A DNA stretch of 64,000 bases from Ferrimonas sediminum (GCF_900100175.1 NZ_FNEM01000003.1:138725-202724); one strand, 5' to 3'. Counted from the stretch's first letter, positions 36,190-45,055 are shown. Notes: generated from the sequence alone by a model not told the origin. Made by a program: numbers and translations.

Positions 36190-36267
36190 CTAGATCATGA
36201 TGCCGACACTGCCTAAGGCAACAAACAACACTGACAAAATGAAGCACTCTCGAATCACTATCTTCAT
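36190..36267 (-). CDS. 25-residue hydrophobic peptide gene
   Basis: Start ATG at 36267 follows a strong GAGGAGAG site at normal spacing, and the frame ends at TAG after 26 codons. The peptide begins MKIVIRECFILS and continues VLFVALGSVGIMI, a basic N-terminus then one membrane helix, like known bacterial small membrane proteins. No family recognised. It is antisense to nothing and lies alone in a 770-base gap, convergent with the GGDEF-EAL gene. Too short for ordinary gene finders. A regulatory peptide or a subunit of an inner-membrane complex is possible; neither can be shown here. Confidence 0.6.
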   Translation of the reverse strand: MKIVIRECFILSVLFVALGSVGIMI

Positions 36268-36611
36268 AATCTCTCCTCAGTCTGAATAGATAGCGCGGCG
36301 TCCTTGAACGCCATCGCTTAACACCAGGTCAATCGCCGGCTGGCAGTGCTGACTGGCCCTCGCAGGCCGGGAATCGATAGCCTGGCACCGGGAATGGGTT
36401 CCCATGGCTCTGCATACCGAGTATTCATACCCGTTGCCGAACGACCAACGCCTTCATGATGACACAAAAAATGGTTAGACTTCAAATTAAATCCAAGACC
36501 GAGCTGCATATAAATGCATCAAACCATAAATACAATCAATCAATTAACAGCAGATGTTGACTAAAGTCATGAATAACAGTCAAAAAGTTGATTCGACATC
36601 AAACCAAAAAA
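36268..36611. other. AT-rich intergenic region, nothing recognised
   Basis: About 340 bases, AT-rich near 36480-36600, probably holding the promoter of the 25-codon gene and of the small frame that follows. A dyad GGCGTCCTTGAACGCC lies at 36298-36313. No gene was called on either strand; a 63-codon minus-strand frame looks non-coding. Confidence 0.4.
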
Positions 36612-36782
36612 ATGGCCCTTTTTGCCAATGAACAGATCCGTCAGTGGATCAAGGCTGCTTCACAGCAAATGGCGGCCAGTCGCAGCCCTTTTAGCGCCCG
36701 GAAGCCTCTGCTGCCAATTATGTTAAACGACGGCGGCCGCTTCGATGATGTCAATGAAAAGCGATCTGTCGGAGAACCCTGA
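36612..36782 (+). CDS. Doubtful small hypothetical protein
   Basis: Frame of 56 residues starting MALFANEQIRQWIKAASQQM and ending DDVNEKRSVGEP. Codon use resembles real genes of the window (GCC, CAG, ATC, CGC preferred), but no ribosome site precedes the ATG and no family is recognised. It could be a remnant or chance. The next gene is convergent. Confidence 0.3.
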   Translation: MALFANEQIRQWIKAASQQMAASRSPFSARKPLLPIMLNDGGRFDDVNEKRSVGEP

Positions 36783-36877
36783 TGCGGGCCGGCAAAGCCG
36801 TTAACCCGGGGGGAGTACGGTGCAGAAGGAAAGACGGGCATCAGCAAGCATCGGCCGAAGCCCTTACCATCGGGCCA

Positions 36878-37612
36878 CTAACGGACGCTGCGGCTGTAGA
36901 CCTCCAGCCCCTGACTCAGCGTCGACAGCCAAACCGTCAGAGACTGATGACCCCGCATCAGTTCCACCTCGACGCTGGCCCCTTCGGAGGCCAGGCCGGC
37001 CAACTTAAGATCTTCGCGGTTGAAGGCGCGCTGGCCATCAATAGCCAGAATCACATCGCCGGGCTGAACCCCCTGACGGCTGGCTTCGCTGTTGGAGTAG
37101 ACACTGCCCACATACAACTGATTCGGCAACCCGGCCCTGGCCAGGGCGTCACCATAGGCCTGACTGGATACCGATTGCCGTGCCTGTTGCCAAATCGCCA
37201 GCCGCTGGCGCTTCAGAGATGCATCGAAGGCCCAACCTTCCGACAGCGCCTGATGCTGCAACGCCTGATCCAACGTCATCGCTTGCTGAATCTGGGCCAA
37301 TGCCCGTTCGGCCATCGCGACCTCCTGGGCAACGGACACCACGGCCTCTGTGGCGGGAGACGAGTCTGCCGAAGCTTGGCGGGCATCCGCTGGGGCAAGG
37401 CCCGCCAGTGGAATGTCATGACGTTCGGCAATGTGGTACACCACCGCCATCAACAGCGCCAACTCCTGATTCAGCAACCGGTTTTCCTCCTGCAACTGAC
37501 TCAATGCCGCAGGCTCAGGGACAGGGAGCTCAACCGCCGGTCCGAGCAAGGAGGCACCCAACGCCCCCACCAATACACCGGCCACTCCCCAGCTCAATGA
37601 CTTGACTACCAT
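36878..37612 (-). CDS. Membrane-anchored coiled-coil PDZ protein
   Basis: Protein of 244 residues. An N-terminal anchor (LSWGVAGVLVGALGASLLG) is followed by a coiled-coil (ALSQLQEENRLLNQELALLM), a helical middle, and a C-terminal PDZ domain (YVGSVYSNSEASRQGVQPGD, VILAIDGQRAFNREDLKLAG). No protease triad exists, so it is not a DegP-type enzyme. It more likely binds protein C-termini in the periplasm as an adaptor, as in GspC-like and RseP-like contexts. No secretion genes are adjacent. Family unknown. Confidence 0.82.
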   Translation of the reverse strand: MVVKSLSWGVAGVLVGALGASLLGPAVELPVPEPAALSQLQEENRLLNQELALLMAVVYHIAERHDIPLAGLAPADARQASADSSPATEAVVSVAQEVAMAERALAQIQQAMTLDQALQHQALSEGWAFDASLKRQRLAIWQQARQSVSSQAYGDALARAGLPNQLYVGSVYSNSEASRQGVQPGDVILAIDGQRAFNREDLKLAGLASEGASVEVELMRGHQSLTVWLSTLSQGLEVYSRSVR

Positions 37613-37715
37613 CGGCCCTCCTTCGCCTACGGGTATTTAACCCCAGTAAAACAAAGGAGAAATCACATTACAAACGCAATTCGGACAAAAGAGTTCGAAG
37701 GAAAATCAGTGGCGG

Positions 37716-38048
37716 TCACGACTCAATCAGATGGGACAGCCTGGCTTGATCGCCGGATTCATCCAACATCACTTTACAGATCCTGAGGCGATAATGGCGA
37801 ATCAGGTCGCGGTGGTGAGGATCTTCGGCGACGATACGCTTCAGGTGTTGGTGCCAGCTGTCGACATCCTGGATGCTTTGCCAAAAAGAGAGGCTGAGCA
37901 GCCGGTGCTCATCCATCATGCTTTGAAAACGTTCGATGGAGACCAGTCCCGGATGCTCATTAATCAGCTCCAAAAGCTGACTGGCCAGGGCCATCAACGC
38001 GCCCTTGCCAGTTTCGGTGGGGTACACCTCTAGAATTACCGTTATCAT
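37716..38048 (-). CDS. Antibiotic biosynthesis monooxygenase-like (ABM) protein
   Basis: Small ferredoxin-fold protein of 110 residues, normally a dimer. ITVILEVYPTETGKGALMAL, GLVSIERFQSMMDEHRLLSL and SFWQSIQDVDSWHQHLKRIV fit the ABM superfamily, including the conserved tryptophan-histidine. The last 25 residues (RICKVMLDESGDQARLSHLI) extend beyond the basic fold. Substrates vary from quinones to haem. It precedes pepT on no shared transcript: it lies downstream of pepT on the same strand, 75 bases after its stop. Confidence 0.78.
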   Translation of the reverse strand: MITVILEVYPTETGKGALMALASQLLELINEHPGLVSIERFQSMMDEHRLLSLSFWQSIQDVDSWHQHLKRIVAEDPHHRDLIRHYRLRICKVMLDESGDQARLSHLIES

Positions 38049-38123
38049 TGTCGCTCCCTGCCCGGGGGCACCCTGAGCTGCCCCCTGATCCCCGAGGCCG
38101 TTTCTGTCTGCCCGGGGCTAAAT

Positions 38124-39341
38124 TCAGCGTTGCGCCGTCAGTTGGCACAACTTGACGATCACCTCGACCGCCTGCTCCATTCCCTCTAAGGTAATGAATT
38201 CGTGCTTACCATGGAAGTTAAAACCACCGGTAAACACATTGGGGCACGGCAACCCTTTGTAGGACAGCACCGCGCCGTCGGTACCACCGCGAATCGGCTT
38301 GATGTCCGGCTCAATGCCGCAGTTGCGCATGGCGTCTTCGGCCAACTCAATGATATGCGGGTGAGGCAGCACCTGCTCCTTCATGTTGCGATAGCCATCC
38401 TGCCACTCCAGCTCGCACGGCATTCCCTGATCGGTAAAGGCCTGGGCCTGGGCCTCCAGGTAGGCTTTGCGCAGGTCCAGGGAGGTCAGGCAGAAATCCC
38501 GGACAATGTAACTCAGGCTGGCTTCGGCAGTACCGCCGTTAATGGCCACCAGGTGATAGAAACCCTGGTAACCCTCGGTGTGTTCAGGTGTTTCGCTGAT
38601 GGGCATCTGCTGATGGAAGCGGGTCGCCAGGGTCAGAGCATTGACCAATTTGCCTTTGGCGGTTCCCGGGTGAACAGAGTTGCCGGTAAACCGCAGCGTG
38701 GCACTGGCGGCGTTGAAGTTTTCATACTCCAGCTCCCCGACCGGACCACCATCAATGGTGTAGGCCCACTGGGCACCGAACTTGGCCACATCAAACTCAC
38801 TGGCGCCACGACCGATCTCCTCGTCCGGAGTGAAACCGATGCGAATATCGCCGTGGGGGATCTGCGGGTTGGCCTTAAGCACCATCATGGCGGTGATGAT
38901 CTCGGCAATACCCGCTTTATTGTCGGCACCGAGCAGAGTCGAGCCGTCGGTGGTAATCAAGGTCTTCCCCTTGAGAGTGGACAGCACCGGGTACTGGGCC
39001 GGATCCAGCCGGTCACCCTGCTCGCCCAGGGCAATGATGCCGCCATCGTAGTCCCGAATGATCTGGGGCTTCACGTCTTTGCCGGAGGCATCCGGGGCCG
39101 TATCCATGTGGGCCACAAACCCGATGCAAGGCACCGGGGTGTCGACGTTGGCCGGCAGGGTCGCCATCACATAACCATGCTCATCCAGGCTGACGTCACT
39201 CAGCCCCAGGGTCAGCAGTTCGTCATGCAGTGCCCGGGCCAAAACCCACTGTCCCTCGGTACTGGGCAGTGACTCACTGGCGGCATCGGATTGAGTATCG
39301 AAGGTAACGTAATGCAGGAATCGATCTAACAGCTTTTCCAT
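38124..39341 (-). CDS. pepT: Peptidase T (tripeptide aminopeptidase)
   Basis: Zinc metallopeptidase of the M20B family, 405 residues, cytosolic, releasing the N-terminal residue of tripeptides. Metal and catalytic motifs are intact: [10 protein letters not shown] (first His/Asp), [25 protein letters not shown] with the catalytic Glu, [20 protein letters not shown], and [20 protein letters not shown] near the C-terminus with HGKHEFI. It aligns with E. coli PepT throughout. In enterobacteria pepT is induced anaerobically by FNR; no FNR site was found here. Confidence 0.96.
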   Translation of the reverse strand: MEKLLDRFLHYVTFDTQSDAASESLPSTEGQWVLARALHDELLTLGLSDVSLDEHGYVMATLPANVDTPVPCIGFVAHMDTAPDASGKDVKPQIIRDYDGGIIALGEQGDRLDPAQYPVLSTLKGKTLITTDGSTLLGADNKAGIAEIITAMMVLKANPQIPHGDIRIGFTPDEEIGRGASEFDVAKFGAQWAYTIDGGPVGELEYENFNAASATLRFTGNSVHPGTAKGKLVNALTLATRFHQQMPISETPEHTEGYQGFYHLVAINGGTAEASLSYIVRDFCLTSLDLRKAYLEAQAQAFTDQGMPCELEWQDGYRNMKEQVLPHPHIIELAEDAMRNCGIEPDIKPIRGGTDGAVLSYKGLPCPNVFTGGFNFHGKHEFITLEGMEQAVEVIVKLCQLTAQR

Positions 39342-39433
39342 AAGGACTCTAATCTGGCTAAGGGCAAACGCCCATTATGCCAGCGCTCGAGAGTCACTGG
39401 GGGTGCGTCAGATCACGTCTGTGCCAACGCAGC

Positions 39434-39826
39434 CTAGTCTGACCGGGCCCGAACCTGCCTCAGGCAGCGCGCCATGACCTCATTGTTGTAGTGGTGGACC
39501 ACGTTCTGGGCATTAAACAGCTGTGGCAACTCCAATAACAGCACCAGGGCAATCACTCCCCAGCCCCAGGGCTGCGGCAGCACAAACAACAGCAGAATGC
39601 CCAGCAGCATCAGCGCCAGATTAAACATTCCACGGCCGGGACGCCCCAGGTAGAAGTGGTGCAACCCGGCCACAAAACACCAGTTCAGGGCCGCATAGGT
39701 ATCGGGGTCTTTCACCAGTCGGCGCTCCATGGCGTAGTAGCGCTGTCGCTGAGGGTCGCTCAGTGTCCGAATCTCCTGCCTCAGTTGCTCCTCCTGCTGG
39801 CGCAACTGTTCACTTTGCTGACTCAT
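39434..39826 (-). CDS. TM2-domain-like membrane protein
   Basis: Protein of 130 residues. A charged coiled coil (SEQLRQQEEQLRQEIRTLSD) precedes two hydrophobic stretches with a glycine-aromatic link: AALNWCFVAGLHHFYLGRPG, then LALMLLGILLLFVLPQPWG and a third helix VIALVLLLELPQLF. The GLHHFYLGR block is the TM2-type signature. Function unknown. It is last of a three-gene operon and overlaps yidD by ATGA (39823-39826). Confidence 0.8.
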   Translation of the reverse strand: MSQQSEQLRQQEEQLRQEIRTLSDPQRQRYYAMERRLVKDPDTYAALNWCFVAGLHHFYLGRPGRGMFNLALMLLGILLLFVLPQPWGWGVIALVLLLELPQLFNAQNVVHHYNNEVMARCLRQVRARSD

Positions 39827-40077
39827 TGGTTCTCCCTGGGAATGGGGTCATGAATAATATGGGGACAGTCCGGATCGCTGCAGCGGCGAATCCGCTGCCA
39901 ACCAAGAACAATGCCGCGACAGGCGCCGAAGCGCTCTATCGCCTGGCGGGTGTACTCCGAACAGCTGGGGTGAAAGTTGCAGCTGATATTAAAATAGCGC
40001 CGGGCACCGCCGCCCCGTTGATAGCGGCCAATCAGGGCAAGGCACAGCCGTTGCCCCCAGCCGGGTGCCTGCTTCAA
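39823..40077 (-). CDS. yidD: Membrane protein insertion efficiency factor YidD
   Basis: Small basic membrane-associated protein of 84 residues with the YidD core NISCNFHPSCSEYTRQAIER and GWQRIRRCSDPDCPHIIHDP. YidD helps the YidC insertase and is normally encoded between rnpA and yidC; here it is in a different operon. The start is TTG, made by TTGA overlap with the DUF4177 gene stop (40074-40077), so efficiency depends on coupling. It retains all conserved cysteines. Confidence 0.9.
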   Translation of the reverse strand: MKQAPGWGQRLCLALIGRYQRGGGARRYFNISCNFHPSCSEYTRQAIERFGACRGIVLGWQRIRRCSDPDCPHIIHDPIPRENQ

Positions 40078-40295
40078 CGATTACGGCCCAGAGTCACGAT
40101 AACCGCTTCCCGGTCCCAGAACAGCATAAAGCGCTTACGCTCGATGACCTGGAACACCAACTGCCACCCGGCGGCGGCTTCTTCATTGAGGGTCGCTTCC
40201 ACTTTTTTCAGCGGCAGGCCACTGGAGCCCAGCAGCAGGGTTCCGCAGCCGCCTTCGGCGATGTGAATGACTTTGTATTCGGTAAACTGAGACAT
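40074..40295 (-). CDS. DUF4177-like protein
   Basis: Small protein of 73 residues: FTEYKVIHIAEGGCGTLLLG, LKKVEATLNEEAAAGWQLVF, QVIERKRFMLFWDREAVIVT. The EYKV start, AAGWQLV and the R-x-R strand are the DUF4177 pattern. Function unknown. First gene of the operon with yidD and the TM2-like gene. A perfect 20-base palindrome lies 14 bases before its start codon. Confidence 0.85.
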   Translation of the reverse strand: MSQFTEYKVIHIAEGGCGTLLLGSSGLPLKKVEATLNEEAAAGWQLVFQVIERKRFMLFWDREAVIVTLGRNR

Positions 40296-40308
40296 TGCAT
40301 TTCCAAAC

Positions 40309-40328
40309 TAAACCATGATCATGGTTTA
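40309..40328. promoter_or_regulatory. Perfect 20-bp palindrome upstream of DUF4177-yidD operon
   Basis: TAAACCATGATCATGGTTTA is its own complement. It lies immediately before the first gene and is a likely operator for a dimeric regulator. Confidence 0.55.
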
Positions 40329-40511
40329 AATTACTCGGTTCAAAATACAAAAATCAACTTCAATAACAAATAATTACACAACATCAGCTACGAGACAGAA
40401 AAGAGGCCCGATACAGGCCCATCTCCCTGGTGAACAAAGGAGGTTCGCTGACACTCTCCGTCCCATTAATGGTGGCAGCGCCAATGGTAGAAATGCCGCA
40501 TTGATGCCCGT

Positions 40512-42260
40512 TCAGCTAACCAGCTGCAGATCCGCCAGTTGCTTATACAGCGCGTTTTGAGCCACCAACTCCCGGTGGGTCCCCACTGCGGCGATGCGGC
40601 CCTGCTCCATCACCACAATGCGGTCGGCGTTGACCACGGTGGCCAGACGGTGGGCGATGATCAAGGTGGTTTTTCCCTTCATCAACTCATCCAGCGCCAG
40701 TTTCACCTGCTGTTCACTGGCGGCATCCAGGGCACTGGTGGCTTCATCCAGCAGCAATACCGGCCGGTCGGCCAGCAGGGCACGGGCGATGGCGATGCGC
40801 TGTTTCTGGCCACCGGACAGGCGTACGCCCCGCTCGCCAAGATCGGTGTCGTAGCCGTTGGGCAAAGCCTCGATGAACTGATGGGCCCGGGCGGCGCGAC
40901 AGGCCGCGTGCACCTCCACCAGGGTCGCCTCGGGACGGCCATAGCGCACGTTTTCCAGGGCACTGGTGGCAAAGATCACCGACTCCTGGGGCACCAGGGC
41001 AAACTGCTGCCTCAACTCGGTGGGCGCCAGTTGCTGAATGTCGATGCCATCCAGCAGAATCCGCCCTTGCTGGGGAAGATAGAAGTGCTGCAGCAGCTGA
41101 AACAGCGTCGACTTACCGGCGCCACTGGGCCCCACCAGCGCCACCCGCTCACCGGGCTCAATGGTCAGCGCCAGATCCGACAACACCGGCAGATTCGGGG
41201 CACTGGGGTAAGCAAACCCCAGGCCCTGCAGGGTCAACTCTCCCCGCACCGGCGAAGGCAGCGACCGCGGCGAAGCCGGGGCCACGATGGAGGGCTGAGT
41301 ATCAAGCAGCTCCATCAGCCGCTCGGTGGCCCCCGCCGCCCGCTGAACCTCACCAATCACCTCGCTGATGGTGGCCACCGCCCCGGCGACCATCACCGCA
41401 TAAAACAGAAACGCGGTCAGCTCACCGGCGCTGAGGCCGCCACTGAGCACCTGCAGCGCGCCCAACCAGGCCACGAGGGTAATGGCACCGATACTCAGGC
41501 TCATCACCAGCGCAATCAACAAAGCCCGGTAGTAGATTCGGGAGGCGGCGGCGTCGATCACCGCCTCGACCCGGCCCTGGAAGTGAGTTCGATCCACCTG
41601 CTCATGGGTGTAAGCCTGCACGGTGTGAATCTCATGCAGGGTTTCATCGACATAGGCTCCGATGTCCGCCACCCGATCCTGGCTGTCACGAGCAAAGGTG
41701 CGCACCCTGGCTCCCAGGACTTTGATGGGTACCAGCACCACCGGCACGGCAATGGTGACATACAGCGTCATCAGCGGACTGGTCACCAGCATCATCACCA
41801 GCCCCCCCACCAGGGTCACCGACGAGCGCAGCGCCATGGACAGACTCATGCCCACCACGGTCTGAATCACTGTGGTATCACTGGTGAAGCGGGAGATCAC
41901 TTCACCGGTACGGGTCGACTCGTAAAAATCCGGCGACAGAGTCAGCAGGTGTTGGTAGACCCTGGAGCGGATGTCGGCACTGACCCGCTCACCCAGCCAG
42001 GACATCAGGTAGAAGCGAAAAAACGCCGCCGTTCCGCCCACCAGATTGATGCCCAGCACCACCAGCATGATCTGGTTAAGCCGTTCACCGTTGCCACTGA
42101 GGAAGCCTTCGTCCACCAACAGTTTGACACCCTGGCCCAATGCCAGCCAACTCAGGGAGCCAAGCGCCAGGGCGACACAGGCTGCCGCGACCCGGCGGCG
42201 ATAAGGTTTTAACAGAGTACCCAACCAGGGCACCACTGCAGCCACACGACTTTTCTTCAT
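40512..42260 (-). CDS. ABC exporter, MsbA/LmrA-type half-transporter
   Basis: Membrane-ATPase fusion of 582 residues. About six helices come first (VAAACVALALGSLSWLALGQ, GINLVGGTAAFFRFYLMSWL, VTLVGGLVMMLVTSPLMTLY), with the family block SPDFYESTRTGEVISRFTSD. The ATPase has Walker A GPSGAGKST, signature LSGGQKQRIAIARALLADR, Walker B VLLLDEATSALD and the H-loop IIAHRLATV. It should work as a homodimer and export a lipid or drug. MsbA itself would sit next to lpxK, which is absent, so this is a paralogue. Single gene next to the hut locus. Confidence 0.9.
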   Translation of the reverse strand: MKKSRVAAVVPWLGTLLKPYRRRVAAACVALALGSLSWLALGQGVKLLVDEGFLSGNGERLNQIMLVVLGINLVGGTAAFFRFYLMSWLGERVSADIRSRVYQHLLTLSPDFYESTRTGEVISRFTSDTTVIQTVVGMSLSMALRSSVTLVGGLVMMLVTSPLMTLYVTIAVPVVLVPIKVLGARVRTFARDSQDRVADIGAYVDETLHEIHTVQAYTHEQVDRTHFQGRVEAVIDAAASRIYYRALLIALVMSLSIGAITLVAWLGALQVLSGGLSAGELTAFLFYAVMVAGAVATISEVIGEVQRAAGATERLMELLDTQPSIVAPASPRSLPSPVRGELTLQGLGFAYPSAPNLPVLSDLALTIEPGERVALVGPSGAGKSTLFQLLQHFYLPQQGRILLDGIDIQQLAPTELRQQFALVPQESVIFATSALENVRYGRPEATLVEVHAACRAARAHQFIEALPNGYDTDLGERGVRLSGGQKQRIAIARALLADRPVLLLDEATSALDAASEQQVKLALDELMKGKTTLIIAHRLATVVNADRIVVMEQGRIAAVGTHRELVAQNALYKQLADLQLVS

Positions 42261-42314
42261 GCAATTCCAATCTATTCAATGGCATTCAATGCAGATGCGA
42301 TTGAACCATCATAA

Positions 42315-42340
42315 ACAAAAACCGGTCCCTGTTGGGACCG
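42315..42340 (-). terminator. Terminator of the hutWXZ operon
   Basis: On the minus strand CGGTCCC, an AACA loop and GGGACCG are followed by GTTTTTGTTT, 34 bases after the hutZ stop. A good intrinsic terminator; it also separates hutZ from the ABC exporter gene. Confidence 0.85.
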
Positions 42341-42373
42341 ATCTCCTGTTAGTACGGTAAGAGACTGTGTCCG

Positions 42374-42910
42374 TCACGCACTGCGGGCATGCCCATGGCC
42401 TTTGCCATCCCCGGTCATCCAGCTGACGCGGTTCAGGTCTTTGCCTCCGATGGCAAACGCCTGGCCAAAACCTTTCACAAACAGGCCCTTACTGGGCTTT
42501 AGACAGTAGAGGTTAAAGTCCGTCAGCTTAGCCAAGTTCTCTGCAATCTCACCAAAGCGCTGCGTCAACGCCGCGATACCCTGGCTAAACACCGCAGTAT
42601 CGCGCCCAATCAGTTCGGCGGTGACGTCAAAGGTCAGCCGTTTTCGGCCATAGATGGATTTGGCACTGACCTCGTCCTGTACCATCATCACCGACAGTTG
42701 CTTGTTGACCTTGAGGTTGATGCCATGGCGAGCGATGTCGCTGACCAGGATATAAAAGCCGTGCTCCCCCTGGGCAAAAGGCGCATAGCTGACATTCGGC
42801 TGCCCATCCACGTCCAGGGTTGCCAACATCAGGGTCTGACAGGCCGCTTTAAACTCTTCCACCTCCGGCAGCAGGCGCTCCTGCAACCGCTGTTGTTTCT
42901 GATTCTCCAT
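42374..42910 (-). CDS. hutZ: Haem utilisation protein HutZ/HugZ (haem-degrading)
   Basis: FMN-oxidase-fold protein of 178 residues that binds haem and, in Vibrio, opens the ring to release iron. The pyridoxamine-oxidase-like fold shows CQTLMLATLDVDGQPNVSYA, FYILVSDIARHGINLKVNKQ and KSIYGRKRLTFDVTAELIGR. The C-terminal KGHGHARSA carries the histidine cluster that in HutZ includes the haem ligand. Last gene of the hutWXZ operon, followed by a terminator. Confidence 0.95.
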   Translation of the reverse strand: MENQKQQRLQERLLPEVEEFKAACQTLMLATLDVDGQPNVSYAPFAQGEHGFYILVSDIARHGINLKVNKQLSVMMVQDEVSAKSIYGRKRLTFDVTAELIGRDTAVFSQGIAALTQRFGEIAENLAKLTDFNLYCLKPSKGLFVKGFGQAFAIGGKDLNRVSWMTGDGKGHGHARSA

Positions 42911-42983
42911 AAGGGGTCGTTTCCTTTAGTTATACGGCCTTTGGTCACTCATAGGGCAGCGGCGACTGCCGCTGCGGTGTTAC

Positions 42984-43493
42984 TCAGGCGGCAGTGACAA
43001 CCTGCTGCTTCAATGCGGCAAATCGTTGTACCTGATCCGCCAGCAGCACCCGTTTCTTGTCTCTGCCCAGATAGATCTTGAAGATGATGGCACCATCTGC
43101 GTCGAACATCTGAATGCTGTGGCTGTCACTGCCCATAAACGGCTTACTCACCAGCGCCACCTGGGCCACCGCATCCAGTTTCAGATGCCCGTGCAGTCCT
43201 TCGCCCTTGGTCACCAGGTTGTAATAACCGTGTCCCGGCTTGCCCTTCGGGAAGCCGCCTTTAAATTCAAAGATGCTGCCGGCAACGCTGACAATGGTGG
43301 TCATCGGCCCCCATTCCGGCAGGTCTGCCATCAGCGAGTCCAACTGTTCCCGGGGCCATACCGTGCCCATGCCGTCCGGCAGTGAGGCCACGACCTCAAA
43401 CTCGGACACGCCGAGCAGGTCGGCAATCTGGCCCGGCATGGTACCGGGGTTGTCGTGAATGATGTCGGCCACAGCCTGAGCCAATTCACTCAT
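42984..43493 (-). CDS. hutX: Haem utilisation carrier HutX
   Basis: Cytosolic haem-binding protein of 169 residues that hands haem to HutZ in Vibrio cholerae. Recognisable blocks: LGVSEFEVVASLPDGMGTVW, IFEFKGGFPKGKPGHGYYNL (haem-binding region), KPFMGSDSHSIQMFDADGAI and IFKIYLGRDKKRVLLADQVQ. It overlaps the hutW stop by ATGA (43490-43493). The hutZ gene follows after 73 bases. Confidence 0.95.
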   Translation of the reverse strand: MSELAQAVADIIHDNPGTMPGQIADLLGVSEFEVVASLPDGMGTVWPREQLDSLMADLPEWGPMTTIVSVAGSIFEFKGGFPKGKPGHGYYNLVTKGEGLHGHLKLDAVAQVALVSKPFMGSDSHSIQMFDADGAIIFKIYLGRDKKRVLLADQVQRFAALKQQVVTAA

Positions 43494-44836
43494 GCGCTTT
43501 TCTCCATAGAAAGGGGGTTAGTATCAAGGTAACTGAGCAGGCCATTACACAGATTGACCTGCCAGAAGCGGCCAGCCAGAGTGAAGGCCACCGCGGTGTC
43601 GGACACCTTGGCCAGCCCGCGCTGCTGCCACTGGGCAAACAGTGGCCGGGCATGCTCATAAAGATCACCCCCAAGCAGCCGGCGGGAAATCACGCCCTTG
43701 TCACAGGCGCCTACGAGCTGGCTCTTGAGGTGGGTTTCAGATTTAGGCAGCAACACCATTATTGGCCATCGCTGCTGTTCGATGCTGACCTGGTAGCGCT
43801 CCAGATCCCTGGGCTGCATCAGGGCGAATCCTCCCAGATTGCCGCCGGCTCCCGCCCCCAGGGGCAGAATTTCGGCCCCGGCTTTCACCATGGAGTTGTA
43901 CAGACTACGCTCACGGTTGTCCTGGGACCAATGACAGCAACTGAGTCGCTGAAAATGATGCCTTTCCATGAAGTCATTGCCGTATCGGTACATCTGCGAC
44001 TTGGTGGCCGTGTCTGCGGGTGGAGGCGCGCTGCCTTTTTCACACTGCTCCAGCATCGGCGTCCCTTTCAGGTCGATAAGCTGGTACAGATCGACGCCAC
44101 TGACATTGGTGGCCAGCATGTCCTCGAGATCCTGCTGCCAGATGCTGGTGCTTTGGTGAGGCAGGCCAAACAGCAGATCAATCACTATGGGCGCCAGCCC
44201 GGATTGGCTCAACTCGGTCAGGCGGGCCATCACCGATTCACGGTCGTCCAGCCGTTTGGCCGCCTTACGCACCTGGGTATTGAAACTCTGTACCCCAAAA
44301 GAGAAGCGGTTAAAGCCCCCCTCCAGCGCCCCGTTGAACTTGGCGTCATCAAACTTGTTGATGCGGCCCTCCAGCGTCAGCTCGCAGTCGCTGGTCAGGG
44401 GAAAGTTGGCCCTCAGAGCCTGGCCCAGTTGTGTCAGTTGCAACGCAGACAGATCCGTCGGAGTACCGCCACCGATGTAGACCGCATGAAACGGCGCACT
44501 CTGTGCGTACTGAGTGCGGCCTTTACGCTCAATCTCCTGCAACAAAAAACCAAAATACTGATCGACCAGTTTGCGACTGGAGGCGTACTGGAAAAAGCTG
44601 CAAAAGGTGCAGCGCACCCGGCAAAACGGAATGTGCACGTACAAAGCCCGGCGTTTATCTGAAGTAACACCGGCACTCAACAGTGACGACAATCGCTGTT
44701 GGGCTTGCTCTGGCGCTAACGGTGGCCTGCCCGGCCCACCGGCGTGGGCACCGCGCTTTTGCTCAAACGCGTATTTCAACGGATCCGGCGTATCCTTGCC
44801 GGTCATCAAGTCATCCATGCTAGGGGCGAAAGTCAT
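43490..44836 (-). CDS. hutW: Anaerobilin synthase-type radical SAM enzyme HutW
   Basis: Radical S-adenosylmethionine enzyme of about 448 residues. In the ChuW/HutW family it opens the haem ring without oxygen, releasing iron. The cluster motif CRVRCTFCSFF (CxxxCxxC) is near residue 80, followed by AVYIGGGTPTDLSALQLTQL, FSFGVQSFNTQVRKAAKRLD and DLLFGLPHQSTSIWQQDLED as in the HemN-like fold. First gene of hutWXZ. Start chosen at 44836, after TTGGAG; a TTG at 44860 is in frame. Divergent from tonB across a Fur-like site. Confidence 0.95.
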   Translation of the reverse strand: MTFAPSMDDLMTGKDTPDPLKYAFEQKRGAHAGGPGRPPLAPEQAQQRLSSLLSAGVTSDKRRALYVHIPFCRVRCTFCSFFQYASSRKLVDQYFGFLLQEIERKGRTQYAQSAPFHAVYIGGGTPTDLSALQLTQLGQALRANFPLTSDCELTLEGRINKFDDAKFNGALEGGFNRFSFGVQSFNTQVRKAAKRLDDRESVMARLTELSQSGLAPIVIDLLFGLPHQSTSIWQQDLEDMLATNVSGVDLYQLIDLKGTPMLEQCEKGSAPPPADTATKSQMYRYGNDFMERHHFQRLSCCHWSQDNRERSLYNSMVKAGAEILPLGAGAGGNLGGFALMQPRDLERYQVSIEQQRWPIMVLLPKSETHLKSQLVGACDKGVISRRLLGGDLYEHARPLFAQWQQRGLAKVSDTAVAFTLAGRFWQVNLCNGLLSYLDTNPLSMEKSA

Positions 44837-44973
44837 CTCAACTCCAACGAATTCAACCAATTAACATGCGGGCCAACCCCTACCGCCAGTGAGAGTAAGT
44901 GACTGACGTCAATGCTATTTCTTGGTTTAGGTAACTCAATGACCACGGACTCTACCGGAGAACAAGATTTAAA

Positions 44974-44992
44974 TCAAATGCGAATCATTTTT
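44974..44992. promoter_or_regulatory. Fur-box-like site between hutWXZ and tonB-hutBCD
   Basis: Core AATGCGAATCATTTTT with about 12 of 19 matches to the Fur consensus by eye. It lies in the 219-base spacer of the divergent haem operons (44837-45055), close to both starts. Iron-Fur control of hut loci is established in Vibrio; the same is expected here. Confidence 0.65.
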
Positions 44993-45055
44993 ATTTGCAC
45001 TCTCAATATCATCCATTCTATTATCTGTGCACCCTCTGCTTAAGGATCCCAGGTC

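Noticed and set aside
36318-36509. 63-codon minus-strand frame
   Set aside because: No start signal and implausible composition; lies behind the better-supported 25-codon gene.
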